From contig SWDT01000001.1 in assembly GCA_009193035.1 (NCBI GenBank), positions 992,001-1,056,000 of the forward strand: a stretch of 64,000 nucleotides of DNA. Direction: 5' to 3'. The DNA is from Halicephalobus mephisto. Taxonomy: Eukaryota > Nematoda > Chromadorea > Rhabditida > Panagrolaimidae. The notes below the pieces were generated by a model that did no database searches, was not told the origin of the DNA, and worked only from the letters and a program-made list of their open reading frames with translations. The position numbers and the translations under genes were made by a program. Of this stretch, positions 1-12,996 are shown piece after piece (positions within the stretch are counted from its first letter, which is position 1; the number at the start of each line of letters is the position of its first letter).

Positions 1-3000
1 TCATGTCACTTTCTTCCTTTTCTTTCTGTTCTTGTTCTCCATCTTCTGCAGGTTCTTGCGATTGTTCCGGAGGTTCAGAAATAGCCTTAATCATCCGTTG
101 TTCCTCATCCTTAATCTTTTCAGCAGTTTCAACAGCATTCAAAGTTCCTTGAAGATCCATATCTTTCGAAATTGCAGTATGCAACAGTTGCGCCGGATCA
201 AGTTTATTAAAGTCTCCAGCACCCGGAGTAACTTCAGGAACAAAAGATTCAACAGGAGCAACAAGTTCATCAGTATCCGGTTCATAATTGAACATGTAAT
301 AATCTCCAGCTCGTTTTGCTAAAAAATTAAGGATTATCTTCGTTAACAAAAATAAAAAAATAATTGTTGCTGCAAAAACGAAGGATTTCCAACCAAATAA
401 GGGAACCAAAGTGGAAATAGACCCAATGTGAGTTAATAAAAACGTTAATGTGAACAGTTACCACATAGACAAAAAAATATTAGTACTAGAAAATGTGAAA
501 GCGCAGAAACCGTAGATAGAAAAAAGAAGTAGCCAAAGTCACAAAATTAAAAAAGCTCAAAAACATTAAGGTGTTACAAACCAGGCACAAGATCCTCTGC
601 TACTCTGGGATCATAAGCAGGAAAAGGATCGTCGACATCAATGGCAGATAAAGGTCTTCTTCTTCTCTTTACACCATCTGTATTAGTGATATTGCAATTA
701 GCAAATTTTTTAAATCATTTCCTATCACCCCTACATAACAACCACAAAAAATGGCAATGATAAAAGACTAATAAATCGAAAACATTAAATACCCAAGGAT
801 AAAAATGCAAATTTTAAAACAAACACCCAAGAAATTAAAAAATTAAACCAACCTTGTCCATATGTTTTAGCATCAAAAGCAGCTAATGATCCTCTTTTTT
901 GTTGTTCTTCATATTGTTTTCTTATAACAGCAGTTCGAGTTCGAATTTCATCAAATTTAGCTTGTTGTTGAATATTCTGTTCTTTCATTTCCTTCTCAAC
1001 CAATTGATTAATAAGCAAAGCACCTCGACTAGATTGAACAATTTCACATCTAAAGTCAATCATACATCTCTGGAAGTACCATGAATGCAGAATTCTCAAT
1101 TGAAACACTAAAAATATAAAAGCAAATGTATCAAATCCAATCTTCGCTTCTATCGGTTCAACATCACAGGAAGAACTGTCTTTATAGACAGATACAATAT
1201 TGTCTGCTGATTGTTTGTCAACACAGACAATACTGAATAACTGTCTAACAACACATCCAGCATCACCTCCAAGCACATTAATAAAAACACATCCAAGAGC
1301 TTGAGTGCCAATCTTGCAGAAAATAACAACAACATTGTATATCAATAGACAATTCCATCTCGTCAACGTCTTTCTGTAATTCTTCATTGTGTACAAGTTA
1401 TTCCCTTGCCAAAGCATCCAGAAAGCAAGAATCAAATAACCAAGAGCAAAAAGAGACGTTCCACCAAGTCCAGCAACAAGAACCATGATCAATGTCACCC
1501 AATGACCATACATGAAGATTGCAATTTTGAAATAATCCACAAAAGTTCGTTGTTCAGTAACGAAATCATAACGAGGATTATTCTTCCGAAGACTGTAATC
1601 ACCAGAAGTATAGATAGAATAATTATCACCTCCAGGATGAGCTGAACTTTCTTTTCTAAAAACTCTTTCTTGAGCAGCAACAAAGAGAATCAAGAAGAAA
1701 TCAGCAACAGCTAATGATTTCGTTATAGAATAATCAATTGGAACTCGATAATTGGCCAAATCAAGCAACTTTAGTAAATTATCACTGACTTTAGTACCAT
1801 CTGTAGTCCCATTATCAGGAACTAACCAATTCGACCATGGATAAAGAAGACATAGATCCTGCGGTAATCCAATCCACATAGCATATTGAAGTGGAAGCAT
1901 TATAGCCAAATAAAGTAGTAATATCGGCCACAAAGCTCGATTAAATCTCCGAGGCATCAAAACAAGGACAAAAAGCCAGCCAATGATGATTAAGCCCAGT
2001 AGATCCATTCGTACCCAAGCAACAATAGCCATCATAATCATTGACATTTCTAGTCCAAATTTGTAGAAGAAATAATTGAACATAAACTTGACACAATGTA
2101 TCAATGATTTATCAACATACTGACCGTCTTCTCCAGGAAAAATAACATCTGAAGGAGGTTCGGGAAGTCCACGTAGACGTCTATTATGTCGTTGACGATA
2201 CTTGACAGACAATTGAATAGCAATTGTAACCAACAGTAAAACAAGACCCTGTGAAAAAAATTTACATTAATAAATTTCAAAAATCCCTTACCACAACATC
2301 TCGTTCAAATACTGACGTAATCGCTCCAAGTCCAAGCCATTGAGGAACAGATTCAGCAGAAGTTCCATTGAGTCCAAGTTCCGGACAATCACCATCTCCA
2401 AATGTGATGAAATCAGTAGCATTTGAAGATTGTCCCCAATGAATCTACATAATAAAATTAAATAAATAACAAATAAAACCAAAACTTACCAAATAGACAA
2501 CTCGAGCAACAGTCGAAAGAGCTAGATAAACTGTCAATAATAATGAGATCAATCCAGCAAGTCCAGGAAGACAAACAGCGACTGACACAAAGACAACCAG
2601 AACCAAATTTAAAACACATATATGACTTGCAGCCGTAATTATCAAAATAAGAAGGATCAATTTCGTCAAATGAACTTCAACCAGTCTCCAAAGAATTTCA
2701 ACAAGATCAGCAAAAATTGCTCTAACTTTCTGAAGAGCAGTTCTTGCAGCTAAAATCAAACATAATATTAAATTACAATAAACAATTAAACCTGTCTTCC
2801 AAGGAGGTATATACTTAACAGGTTCAATTTCTGGATCACTATTACCATCAACTTTAAAAGAATGAATTTTCCCTTTATGAGAAAATTCTTTTTTTAATTT
2901 CCCATTAATTAACTCTCTACTGTCTTTTCTAGGTCGATGAATTTCAACATAACCCTCAGGATAGACATAACGAATTTGCGCTGGCACTTTTCTAGGAGCA

Positions 3001-6000
3001 GTATTGTACTGAACACGCAGCATATTTCCTGACATATCGATCGCAGAACCTCATAAAAACCTAAAATTACAGGAGTGACTCAAGAAACACTCAACACTTG
3101 ACATGTTCAAGTGTTTCAAAAAGGCCTTAAAAAGTTCAGAACAACACTTTACGGAATGGACACGTTAGTTTTCCATTTTTCCAGGAAAAGGGAGCCTGAG
3201 GTGAGTCATCTCCATCAATCTATTCAAGCCTTATTTAAAGAATCACAGTTGGCACAAATGTAACCTTTCAAGTACCCCCAGTTTTTCTACATTTTTTACA
3301 AATACAATTGAAAAATATATCCAAGTCTTAGGTGGTTCTGTTTGTTTCTCTTACACAAATACAATCTTAAAAAGAACTATCAAGAAATAAACAAGTTCCT
3401 GCTAAAAGTCCCCAAAAAAAGAGAAAATTCAATTGAGTCTCTTGAAATATGACTAAACACATAAACTCCTTGGAGGATCATATTCAAAATATTTATAAAA
3501 AAACTTACTTGCTGTTTCATCACCACTTCGAGCAATCGATCCAGCTTCACTATGATTTGGAGTTTGAACAAGTTTTGTCCAAGGATCATGGAAAAATTTT
3601 AGTTGCAACATAGTTACTAATACGACGAGAATCGGTAATAACAGTCTAACAAAAAGAAGGCTGCTGTTATGCTCATCACGATAATCAACAAGTCCGATTT
3701 TAGCAAAAGTTTCAGCACTTAACCCAAGTTCGTTTTGCCAGAATTCAGGAACACTTGGAAATTGATATGTATAGACAGCAATTAGAAGAATCGATGAATA
3801 GATAATAACAAAAGTCCAATAAACAAAAACAATTCTCCGGAAGAAACGGAATGAAATCTAAAGTCAATATTAATTAAGAAATCAACAAGTTAAAAACTTA
3901 CGTGTAGAAGTAATATCAGCAAACACCAAAGGATCAAATAACCAGCTGTATAATCGACCGGTGGTGATGAAAGTGCATTTACTAGAAGAACAAATGCCAC
4001 CACAAATATCCAAAACTTGGTCAGGTAATGAGAGACAAAATTAAAAACTGCTGTTGTCTAAAACATTTTTTAAAACTTCCGAAAACAAAAATAAATCATC
4101 AAAACATTTGGATAGAACGAATTAAATAATTTCCAAGCAAATTCCTGCTTTACACAAAAGAACAAGTGCCTTGCAACGAATTTGTCGTTAATCACCCAAC
4201 TTGACGGATTGTTCTCATAATTGCTTTTTTAAAAAAACTAACCTTCGAATCTGAAGATGTATTCGTAGATCTCCGTGCTGTTACTTGATCAGATGGCTGA
4301 GAAAATGTACCATAATTCAAACGTTTTCGTCGATCGTGTTCACTAAGAGAGTCGTAGTAGTTTTCGCGAAGTTTGAGTCTGAGTAATATAAAGAATGGCA
4401 AACTCAAAATAATCTAAAAAATCACAACATTAACATTACAAATAATCTCGACAACATTTCTAAAAATTAGTATAATCAAAAACAAATTCTCCCAATGCAA
4501 ACAGGTGAATAAATAATCCATTTTCTAGGAAAAATTTGCCAAAGGTATGTACAATCCTTTGTTCAATTTTGAAATCATCAGAAAAGCTTGATGATTCAAT
4601 CGTAAAATTTAGAAAATGACACATAAGTCCGAGACAAAACTTTTAAAAAAGTAGAAAACAATTCCTAAAATTTTAGAGAACAATAAATCTGCCAAAATGC
4701 GACAGACCAAAACTAATTATACGGAAAATTAGGTGCATTGTCCAAATTTGTACATTTTAATAGTAACTTTTGCATCATCAGCCGAAACAAAACTCACACA
4801 TGAATATACATGAGACTAAAAATTATACTGTTTTGATCTGATCAATAAAATTTCGCAAAAATACAGGTATTGACGAACGAGTCACTAGGAAACATAGACT
4901 CTCTATCGTCAAAAACCATTCATGGATTTACTAGACGTGACCAAAGACTATTTGCGCATCGCGAAATATCAATTTCTGATTGATTTCGTTCTAATTTCAT
5001 ATGACGAGAATACTGCATGCTATTTTCCTTTTCGTCTACGTCTATTTTAAGGCTCAATCATCCTTTTCTCAATTCCTAATAAATCAACAAAAAATTCTAG
5101 GAATTTTTCTATTTTTAAGAAATTTAATTTTACTTACTTTTACAGCTAATGTCAAAAAAGCAGCACTTCGACTCGCAGCTGGCTGGAATCCAACGATCTG
5201 AAGAGCTGAATTAACTGGAAGTTCTTTTCCAGCAATTAAATCGAGACTGTAGATGTATTGAGCAATCAGCAAAAACTAAAAAACAATATTGAACATGCAT
5301 TTTTATAACCAAAAAATACCTCAACATAAAGGAGGAGCACAGGAGAGATTCGGAAACACCATTTGCGTGAATCACGAAGGGCCCAGAGAACACAAGCAGT
5401 GAACAAGAAGATCAGACCAAAGACTGAATGATATAATAACGCCCATGTCTGAAATGTTTAAATTTCTCAAAAAAATAAAACAACAAATTACCATCATAGC
5501 AATGAGTCCAAAGACATAACAATGATGAAGACAGAAGAACGTCACAGCGGTAAGTCCTTCACTTGCTACCGTTTCCTTCTCTCCAGGTCCTAAATTACCC
5601 ATGTTAGATGATCCAATTGATAAAGAACTTACTTCTGAAGATAACCGAGATTTTCTGCCGATCAAGAACGGCTGATGTAATTCTCTGAAGTGGAATGGAA
5701 TTTGGTCCTTGTTCGACATCAGAAGAAGACGGAAGCAACTGAAAAGAAAACACTGAAATCGTGCTATAAAAGCTCTTTGGAGTGATAGAAATATCTGCGT
5801 TAAGTGCAAACCAAACTATCATAGCCAGGGGGTCAGTAGGATAGAAATTAGAGTTTTGCTTTTCAAACAAGTAATGCCATTCCAAACCGTAAACCAAAGC
5901 TTAAAGACCTCTATACATACCCCATCAGAACGATGCTCATCGTTCTCCTGGATATTTCTGTTTGTTGATAGATCGTTCATCTGATAGAACTGAATTAATG

Positions 6001-7224
6001 GAAAATCAGCTGATACAAAAATATTCGTGTGTAATTACGGTGACTTGTTAACAGAATTCTCAACTGAGATAAAAAATTCAAACCAACCTCTTCATGGTCA
6101 GAAGAAGTATCATCTTCTATGTCGTTGGGCAGGTGACGAATACCTGTTCTTGTCCATTTGTATTGGGATACTGTACAGAAGTAGTAGATCCAGAGAGCAA
6201 TGAAGTTGACATAAGCGGTCCAGTATGAATTGAAGTAGAGGTCCCACCAATGATCACAAGGCGCAGGAGAAGCCAAATCCGTGAGTCCAACAAGTCTAGC
6301 AGCCAGATGATCAGGTTCCAGAAGCTTCTTGATAAATTCAATCTGATACAAGTAGAGGAGCAGTAAATGGACACCAGAATAACCAATAAGGAACTTCTTG
6401 AATCCGTTGAACTTGTTCCGACCGAGTGGGATGTAGACCGAATACCATGTCAATAGGATCAAAAACAAGATGAAGTACACGGAGTTGAGCAAACTGGGTT
6501 GGATAATACCGATGAATACAGTAAATAACGTCAACACAATATCGGATAATCGTTGTAGTGATGGAGTAATCGCGTCCAATATCCCATATCGTCCGGTTCC
6601 AGCTGATCTGACTGATCGAGCATAACCACTACCGGTATTGGAAACATGAGAGTGCTGAGCCTGGACTGGTCCTGACGGCTCGTTGAGATCAACACTTTCA
6701 TGTTTGGTGAGACAAATGATGAGAGTTCCCAACGAAGACAGCAATGTAATAACTTCAGGAAGCATGAATCGGAATCCAACAGTTCCATTTCCGGGGACTC
6801 TGGTGAATCCTACTTGTCTCATCCAATAACGCCAGTTGTTTTCTTGAGTTTTACAGTCCTCGACGTAATCCACATCGTCAATTGTGACTACATGTTCAGT
6901 TATCTGGTAAGCAAGTTGTCCAATAGCGAATAATAACGATGTGACGACCGTCAAAGAGAGGAAAATTTTCGTTGCAGCTGAAAAGTACAACATAAAAACG
7001 GAAAAATACTGAAAAATTACTGGATAAAGGATAACTGGCTCTGATTCGTGGAAACAATGGATTCAACAATGCCAGAATAGCGTACACGGCGGAAACAAGG
7101 CTCGGGCGAATGAGGGCAGCTGAAATTCATATATCAATTTTGATTAAAAAATAAAATTACCTATTATCAAACTGATTGGCAAGAATACCCTATAAAGGGT
7201 ATTTTTAATCACTACAGCTACCAT
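1..7224 (-). CDS. pezo-1: Piezo mechanosensitive channel, 5' and central part (C-terminus beyond left edge)
   Basis: This is the pore subunit of a mechanically gated, trimeric cation channel of the plasma membrane. The first exon (7161-7224) starts at an ATG and encodes a hydrophobic N-terminus ending at a donor; the next exon (5' end 7119) continues the Piezo-like first repeat. Many multi-pass exons follow. Exons at about 2.4-3.0 kb and 0.85-2.2 kb carry recognisable Piezo blocks: the beam-like region with EVHLTKL and LVLVVFVSVAVCLP, and the block with LGYLILAFWMLWQG and ALGCVF. A long intron of about 730 nt lies near 4416-5144. The exon upstream of 3028 joins in phase through a TGTCAG acceptor. 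Exons at about 2-310 and 590-680 are hydrophilic linkers (RAGDYYMF). The cap and pore domains lie outside the window. Family identity is firm; the exact exon count is not. Confidence 0.9.
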
Positions 7225-7781
7225 GACGACTTAGACCATCGCAAGAATAACTAATCTGAAGAAATCAACAATAATTAATCCAAAAAAACAACAACAAACA
7301 AAATCCGGAGAAGCGCGAAAAAACAAAAAACAAGAGTTCGGGACTTGGCGCCAAAAAGGAATTTAAAAAAATTATTTTAATTTTTTAAAATTGATTTTAA
7401 CGGAATCTATATGATCAAAAATAGCCAACGAACAACACCCATTGCGGGGATGGGTGATTCATATGCGCATGCTATCAGTACGCTAAATGTAAGAGTGAAA
7501 TGGACAGCTGTCGAGGAGAGAAATCAGCAATGAATCCGACGTTGCGGCCAGTTTTTTAAAAATGAGTGTAAACAGCAATTGGAAGTACGTAATTTGAACG
7601 AAATTATGCAAAATAAAAATATAAAATTATAATAAAAAAAATTTTAAAATTTTTGAGGTAATCGGAAATTTTTCAGAATGATTCATTTTTGAAAATACCA
7701 AACAAGGGTCTTGAGTCACTCGGAAAAATAAATTTCAGTTTTTGAAAAGCAAAATTGAAACCAATTTTATTCTGTTCGAGA
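7225..7781. promoter_or_regulatory. Divergent intergenic region between pezo-1 and the bestrophin gene
   Basis: About 560 bp of AT-rich DNA between two divergent starts, so it probably holds both promoters. A CTTGGCGCCAAAAA sequence near 7344-7357 resembles an E2F-type palindrome. No further coding sequence is visible. Confidence 0.5.
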
Positions 7782-9213
7782 ATGACGGTGGCCTACAACT
7801 TCGACGTTTCCTCGTCTTCGTGGTTCAGCATCACGAAGGTCCTGCTGCGGTGGCGGGGTTCTGTCTGGAAAGCGGTCACTTCGGAGCTCCTGTGTTGGTT
7901 CGTCATTTACGGCGTCTTAAACTTCTCTTTGAGGACATTTCTGAACCAACATCAAACAGAGTAGGAATTTTTAAAATTACTATTTGTTAATTTGAAATTC
8001 AGAAATTTCAAAGTTGTTCGAATTCTTCTGGCAGAATGTCTTCCACGAATTCCGTTGAGTTTATTGCTTGGTTTTTTTGTGAATGTTGTTTTTGGAAGAT
8101 GGTCTGAAATTTTCCGCAGAATCGGATTCATCGACAATGTCGCTCTTTTCGTGGGTCATCTCGTCGAAGGAAGCGATCCAGAAACCAGATTACTCCGTCG
8201 AAGAATCGTCCGTTATTTGGTTTTGTCTCAAGCGCTCGTATTTCGTGACATTTCCCTCGAGGTCAGAAAACGGTTCCCCGACATCGAATCTGTCGTCAAT
8301 TCCGGAATCATGACCGAACACGAGCATGAACTGCTGATTTCGAAGCTGTCCAGGAATTCGAAGTACTGGATCCCGATTCAGTGGGCCATGAAGCTTGTTT
8401 GGAAGGCCAGAGAACAAGGAAAAATCAACAATGACGTCATAACTTTCCAGTTGACGGAAAAAATAAGAGAATTCCGGACGGATTTGCAGATGTTGTGTTG
8501 CTTCGACTGGGTCCCGGTTCCGTTGGCCTATCCCCAAATCGTCATTTTGGCGGTCCGATGTTACATCCTCATTACCGTAATCGCCAGACAAACCCTCGGG
8601 AATGAATTCGTAAGTACTGTACTTAAAACTGACACTAAGTAATCCTAGATCATCCCCTGCATGACTATTCTAGAACTAGTTCTGCTGATGGGCTGGGTGA
8701 AGGTCGCCGAAGCGCTTCTGAATCCGCTGGGCACAGACGATGATGACTTCGAATGCAATTACGTCATCGACCGTAACCTATCCCTCGGATTCGAGATAGT
8801 CGACGACATCCCGACGCCCTCACCGGACGACATTGATATTTTCTGGAGGATGGAATCTCCTCTCCCTCTGGACAACACGGCGAATTCGAAAATACGGTCC
8901 TCGACCTACGTTGGAAGTGTCGCTGACGTTGATGTCGTCAGCATGGAGAAGCAATCCCAAGTCCTTCCGAATCCTCCAGTTGCCAGACAGTCGACACTCA
9001 GAAGAAGAACCTCAAAACGACCCAGTCTGGAACCGCTGAGTCAGGAATTGTAAGTCTCCTTTCGTCCAATTCAGTCAAAAACCACCGTTTTAGCGCGACG
9101 ATCGTCGAGGAAGGCAGTGTTTGTGGTAAGAATTAATAATAACTAAGTATTGAAAGTGCTGAATGTTTGTAGAGCTCGACATTAACAATCTGGAATTGAA
9201 CAAATTAAAATAA
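7782..9213 (+). CDS. Bestrophin-family chloride channel, short form
   Basis: Bestrophins are pentameric, calcium-regulated anion channels. Exons are 7782-7960, 8003-8609, 8649-9049, 9094-9125 and 9173-9213, joining in phase to 419 aa. The N-terminus ([13 protein letters not shown], then WRGSVWK) and the block [18 protein letters not shown] are typical, and [10 protein letters not shown] is the hallmark acidic calcium-clasp segment, followed by IDRN. The C-terminal tail after the conserved core is only about 120 residues, at the short end for the family. ATG 7782 is chosen over an earlier non-ATG codon because it begins the conserved N-terminal motif. Nematodes have many bestrophin paralogues, so no specific number is assigned. 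Confidence 0.9.
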
Positions 9214-9476
9214 AAATTACGCGTTTGGATGAGCACTTCTCGATGGATATAACGAGATTTTGGAATCTGGAATTTGTTTTAATAATAAATGTTTTACACA
9301 AAAGTCGAAAAATACAGAAAAGAATACCTAAAGTAGATATAGGTTATATATGGAGAAATTTCGTTTTTGAATTTGCGCGTTCTCGGACTTGTTTCGTGTC
9401 GAGACCATAACTTGAATGATGTTTCTCTCCTGCAACCGTCTTCTTTATTTGTAGTGTTTTAGCAGTTTCAGCAACG

Positions 9477-10178
9477 ATGCCAGAGGGCAATTTGCGTTTA
9501 GTCATGTTCGGCGACGGCGCTTGTGGCAAAACCTGTCTGCTCATTGCCTTCAGCAAAAATGAGTTTCCCGGTGGTCATTTGCCTACTGTTTTCGACAACT
9601 ACGTTGCGAATATCGAGATCGACGGAAAACAGGTTGGATTTAAGTTTCATGAGGAAAATTGATATATGAAGTTTAATTTTCAGATAGGACTTACTCTCCT
9701 GGATCAAGACAGATTTGAGGATTGTCCTGATTTGCACCGTGTTGTTTTCCGAATTTCCGATGTGATTTTGATGTGTTTTAACATTGGCTCGCCGGATTCT
9801 CTGAAAAACGTAATCGAGAAATGGGCTCCTGTGGTATGATTCATATTTCGCCGCTGTTGACGAAACTACTCGTTATTTACTGCTTTTAGACCCGTAGTTT
9901 TTGTCCGAATGTACCTGTAATTTTAGTTGGTAACAAAAAGGATCTACGTCATGACCCTCAAACTATCTGGGATTTGAAACAAAAGAACCAAGAACCAGTC
10001 CAACGCGAAGAAGCCGAGGCTGTTGCTGCTCAGATTGGTGCCTGTCTGTACTTGGAGTGCTCAGCGAAGACGAAAGAAGTTTGTTCATATATTAATCATC
10101 CTTAGGATTAGTCCATTTCAGGGAATCCGTGAGGTTTTCGAGAAGGCAACTCGTATTGCTCTGTTGCAAAGGAAGTAG
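9477..10178 (+). CDS. Rho-family small GTPase paralogue with degenerate switch II and no CAAX box
   Basis: Four exons (9477-9632, 9684-9833, 9890-10078, 10122-10178) give 183 aa, very close to RhoA/RHO-1 over its length. A TTTCAG lies 6 nt upstream of the ATG, a likely trans-splice acceptor. The P-loop GDGACGKT (residues 12-19), the switch [10 protein letters not shown], the NKKD (G4) and CSAK (G5) motifs and the Rho insert helix are present. At the G3 position, Rho's DTAGQE is replaced without a gap by DQDRFE, so the invariant glycine and the catalytic Gln63 equivalent are lost. The protein stops at LLQRK with no polybasic tail or CAAX cysteine, so it cannot be prenylated normally. All exons are open and in phase, so it is not an obvious pseudogene. 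It is probably a GTPase-deficient Rho relative of unknown role. Confidence 0.85.
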
Positions 10179-10486
10179 AATCTTACATAAGCTTTATAAA
10201 CCTTTAGGTTTGTTAATTTTCATATTTCACAGTTCTAAATTCACATTTTTATCTGTCTAAAATTTAGAAGGAAATGGTTATTGTAATTTATTACTTGGAT
10301 ATTGAGAGCTTTGTTGTGGTTTTTCAAGTACGTTTAAATCGTGAGTTGTATCTTTGATCCTAAATTTCGGACTCCGGTTTCTTGGCGCGCAAAGTGCACT
10401 CGCGTTTTGTTCTTTTTCTCTTGTTAACTAGTCTCCACCAAGCTTTGTTTTTGTTTCTCCCTTACTTTACATTATTTATTTCAGTA

Positions 10487-12996
10487 ATGGAGACCATTAT
10501 TAAAAAACCGAAAATTGATCCATATTACTCGGCTTTGGTACAGAATAACCTCCCTGAAGACATCAGTTCTGAGCTCCAATCAGTGCTGATGCATTATGCC
10601 GATGAATGGACTCCTCGTGAGACGTACTATCTCCTGAAGTACTCTCTAGAGGCAATTAAAAATGATAAAATTTGCTAGTAAGTGCATTTACGATAGGAAT
10701 TGATATATGGTAAACTCGTCTTTAGTCTCCTGGTCTCCAAGAAAATGGACGATCTTCGTCGAAGTCGGTTCTTCCTTAGGCTTGAGGATCATTTCACTGT
10801 TGAGGTAATTGTTGATTTGTAGATGGTCAATAATCGGGATTTAGCGTTGTAAAAGGAGAATGGAAGCATTACTGTTCGCTACCAAGGAGTCACCGGATAT
10901 TTCGAAGATGGCGTTCAAGTACGCAACCCCGACTTGTCTGAATTCCTCGGTCGGTGGTGAAGCACAGTACTCTCTTGAAGCACATATAACTGGAATTCTC
11001 CAAGATTTGCTCAAATGCGTTGGTTTTTTATTAACGGACAAAGTGATGGTTTAATTTTCAGAACAAAGAAATCAAAGATGAGTTTTTTGCAACTCCTGAG
11101 AAATTCGAATTAATATTGAAGTACATCCGAGGTGATGTTACTTCTGAATCAATGGACACCGTTTGTTCAGTTGTGGACACCTTCAATCAAATTGTAATTT
11201 TCGTAATTGTGACTATAACTAGCGTTTTTTTCCAGATTGTGGACACCACTCCTGAGGAAGCTGCTTTATGTTCCAGTGCTGAGCGTTCGATCATGAAGAA
11301 GGAATTAGAACAAGTAGAAAGCTATGAGGATTTCCGAGATCTGGTCACTTACAGGATGAATTTGCTTGATAGTGATCGTGTTCCTAGGAGGTCAACTTTG
11401 ATCGGAGATGAACAGTTGATGACATTGTGGGAGAACCTTTTGACTTTGTCTGATGTTCCTCAAAGTCCACCTAATGTGGAAATCCCCTCAGTTCCGAGGT
11501 CTTCGAGCTTGCCACCGGGCGATTTCTCAACAAGTCCTCTCCCGTTGCCACCTCCTCCACCGAGTGTCCCTCCTATGGAATCCACGATTCCGTCTTCGGT
11601 TACTGAGCCCTCTGAGATCGAAACTCCTAGTTTTGTGGCATGTACTCCCAGATTGTCAACACCTCCATCCAAGGATTTCCCTGCAAATGATGCAACTTCT
11701 CCTTCTGAATCCGGCAAGAAAAGTCGGGGGAGACCGAAGAAGAGCAACCTCACTCTGGAAATCCCTCCACCAATTCCAACAAAGAAATCACGTATTTCAT
11801 CTAGAGAACCGAGTGAAACGCCTAAGGGTAGTGAATTGAAGACTTCTGAATTTACACCTACTTCCGCTACACCGGGTTCGAGGAGTCTTAGTAATAGGAT
11901 TTCTTCTTCTGCTTCTACTCCAGAACTTGGGACGGCATCTATGGTCCAGTCATCTACAGGAAGGGTTCTAAGGACTAGTCAGAGAAGACCGGATGATCTG
12001 CCTGTCAGAGAAGCGAGGAAACGTCCGCCAATGTTTTATACTCCTACTAATTCTCCTAATCCTCATGGATCTCCAGCTAGACAGACGGATGATATTCATA
12101 CTGGGGATAATTCTCAAGATTCGTCTAAAGGATCGGCTTCTCGACCAGGATCGTCTGTTCCTGCATCTGCTCCACAATCTGCCAGAACTTCAGAAGAAAG
12201 AACGAAGGCTGAAGGGAGGTTGGTTACCAGAAGCATGCCTCTCGTTAAACCTGAACCGGACAAGAAGGTTGTGAATGAACAAACTTTCTTGACAGTACCG
12301 TATAAAGTTGGGACGTCTGCTGATACTAAGTCAACGCAGAAACAGAAACTTAAGATTTATCGGAAACGAGGAAATATTTCCAAAGAAGGAGGAACAAGAT
12401 CACAAGGAACCCAAACTGGTACCATGTATTTGGAGAACAATTTCCTCAGATGGAACGATGCCACTTCCAAGAGTTCTGCCTTGGCCAAGAGTCTACTGAA
12501 ATCTTGTTATGGTCCAACAAGTGTAAGTTTGTTTTTACATGGTTTTTATTAAATTTCGTTTTAGAAATATGTCCGAGAAAAAACCTGCAAAGTTCACTTC
12601 AGTGTTGAAAGAAGAAGCGTTATTGATCTCCCTGTCGCCCTTAGAAATCATAAACATTATGATGTTATTCAGCAGATGAAAAAGCTCGATTTGAATGATG
12701 CATACCAATTGCCGGCTCGAATGGTGGAACCAAAATACCGTAGATTTGTTAAAAAGTATGTTTTTTTAAAGGAATTTTTGGAAATTTATTGTTTTAGACC
12801 TATGGATCAACTGACAATTAAGGAATTGATGATCCAGGACAAAATTAAAAGTCCCATAGATATGGCGCTGAATTGTGTTCTGATGTGTGCTAATCATGTG
12901 GTGCTGAATGCAGTCAAGAAGGAAAACAAAGGACTAAAAGCGGCTCAAACCACATCCCTGAATGTTCATCAAATCCTCCGTCGAATGAAGGATTAA
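10487..12996 (+). CDS. Unrecognised nuclear-type protein with AT-hook and proline/serine-rich region
   Basis: Proposed exons are 10487-10677, 10726-10804, 10856-10918, 11062-11193, 11236-12522, 12565-12755 and 12798-12996 (713 aa). The ATG lies just after a TTTCAG. The N-terminus is helical; a stretch near residues 80-110 (FFLRL, then ENGSITVRYQG) faintly recalls the end of nematode SPK domains, but weakly. The middle (from about residue 215) is rich in Ser, Pro and Thr and has an AT-hook (SRGRPKK), suggesting chromatin or DNA contact. The C-terminal 190 residues are basic and folded-looking. I do not recognise the family. The join after 10918 is uncertain: another frame remains open to 11020, so an intron, alternative splicing or an indel is possible. 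Confidence 0.65.
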
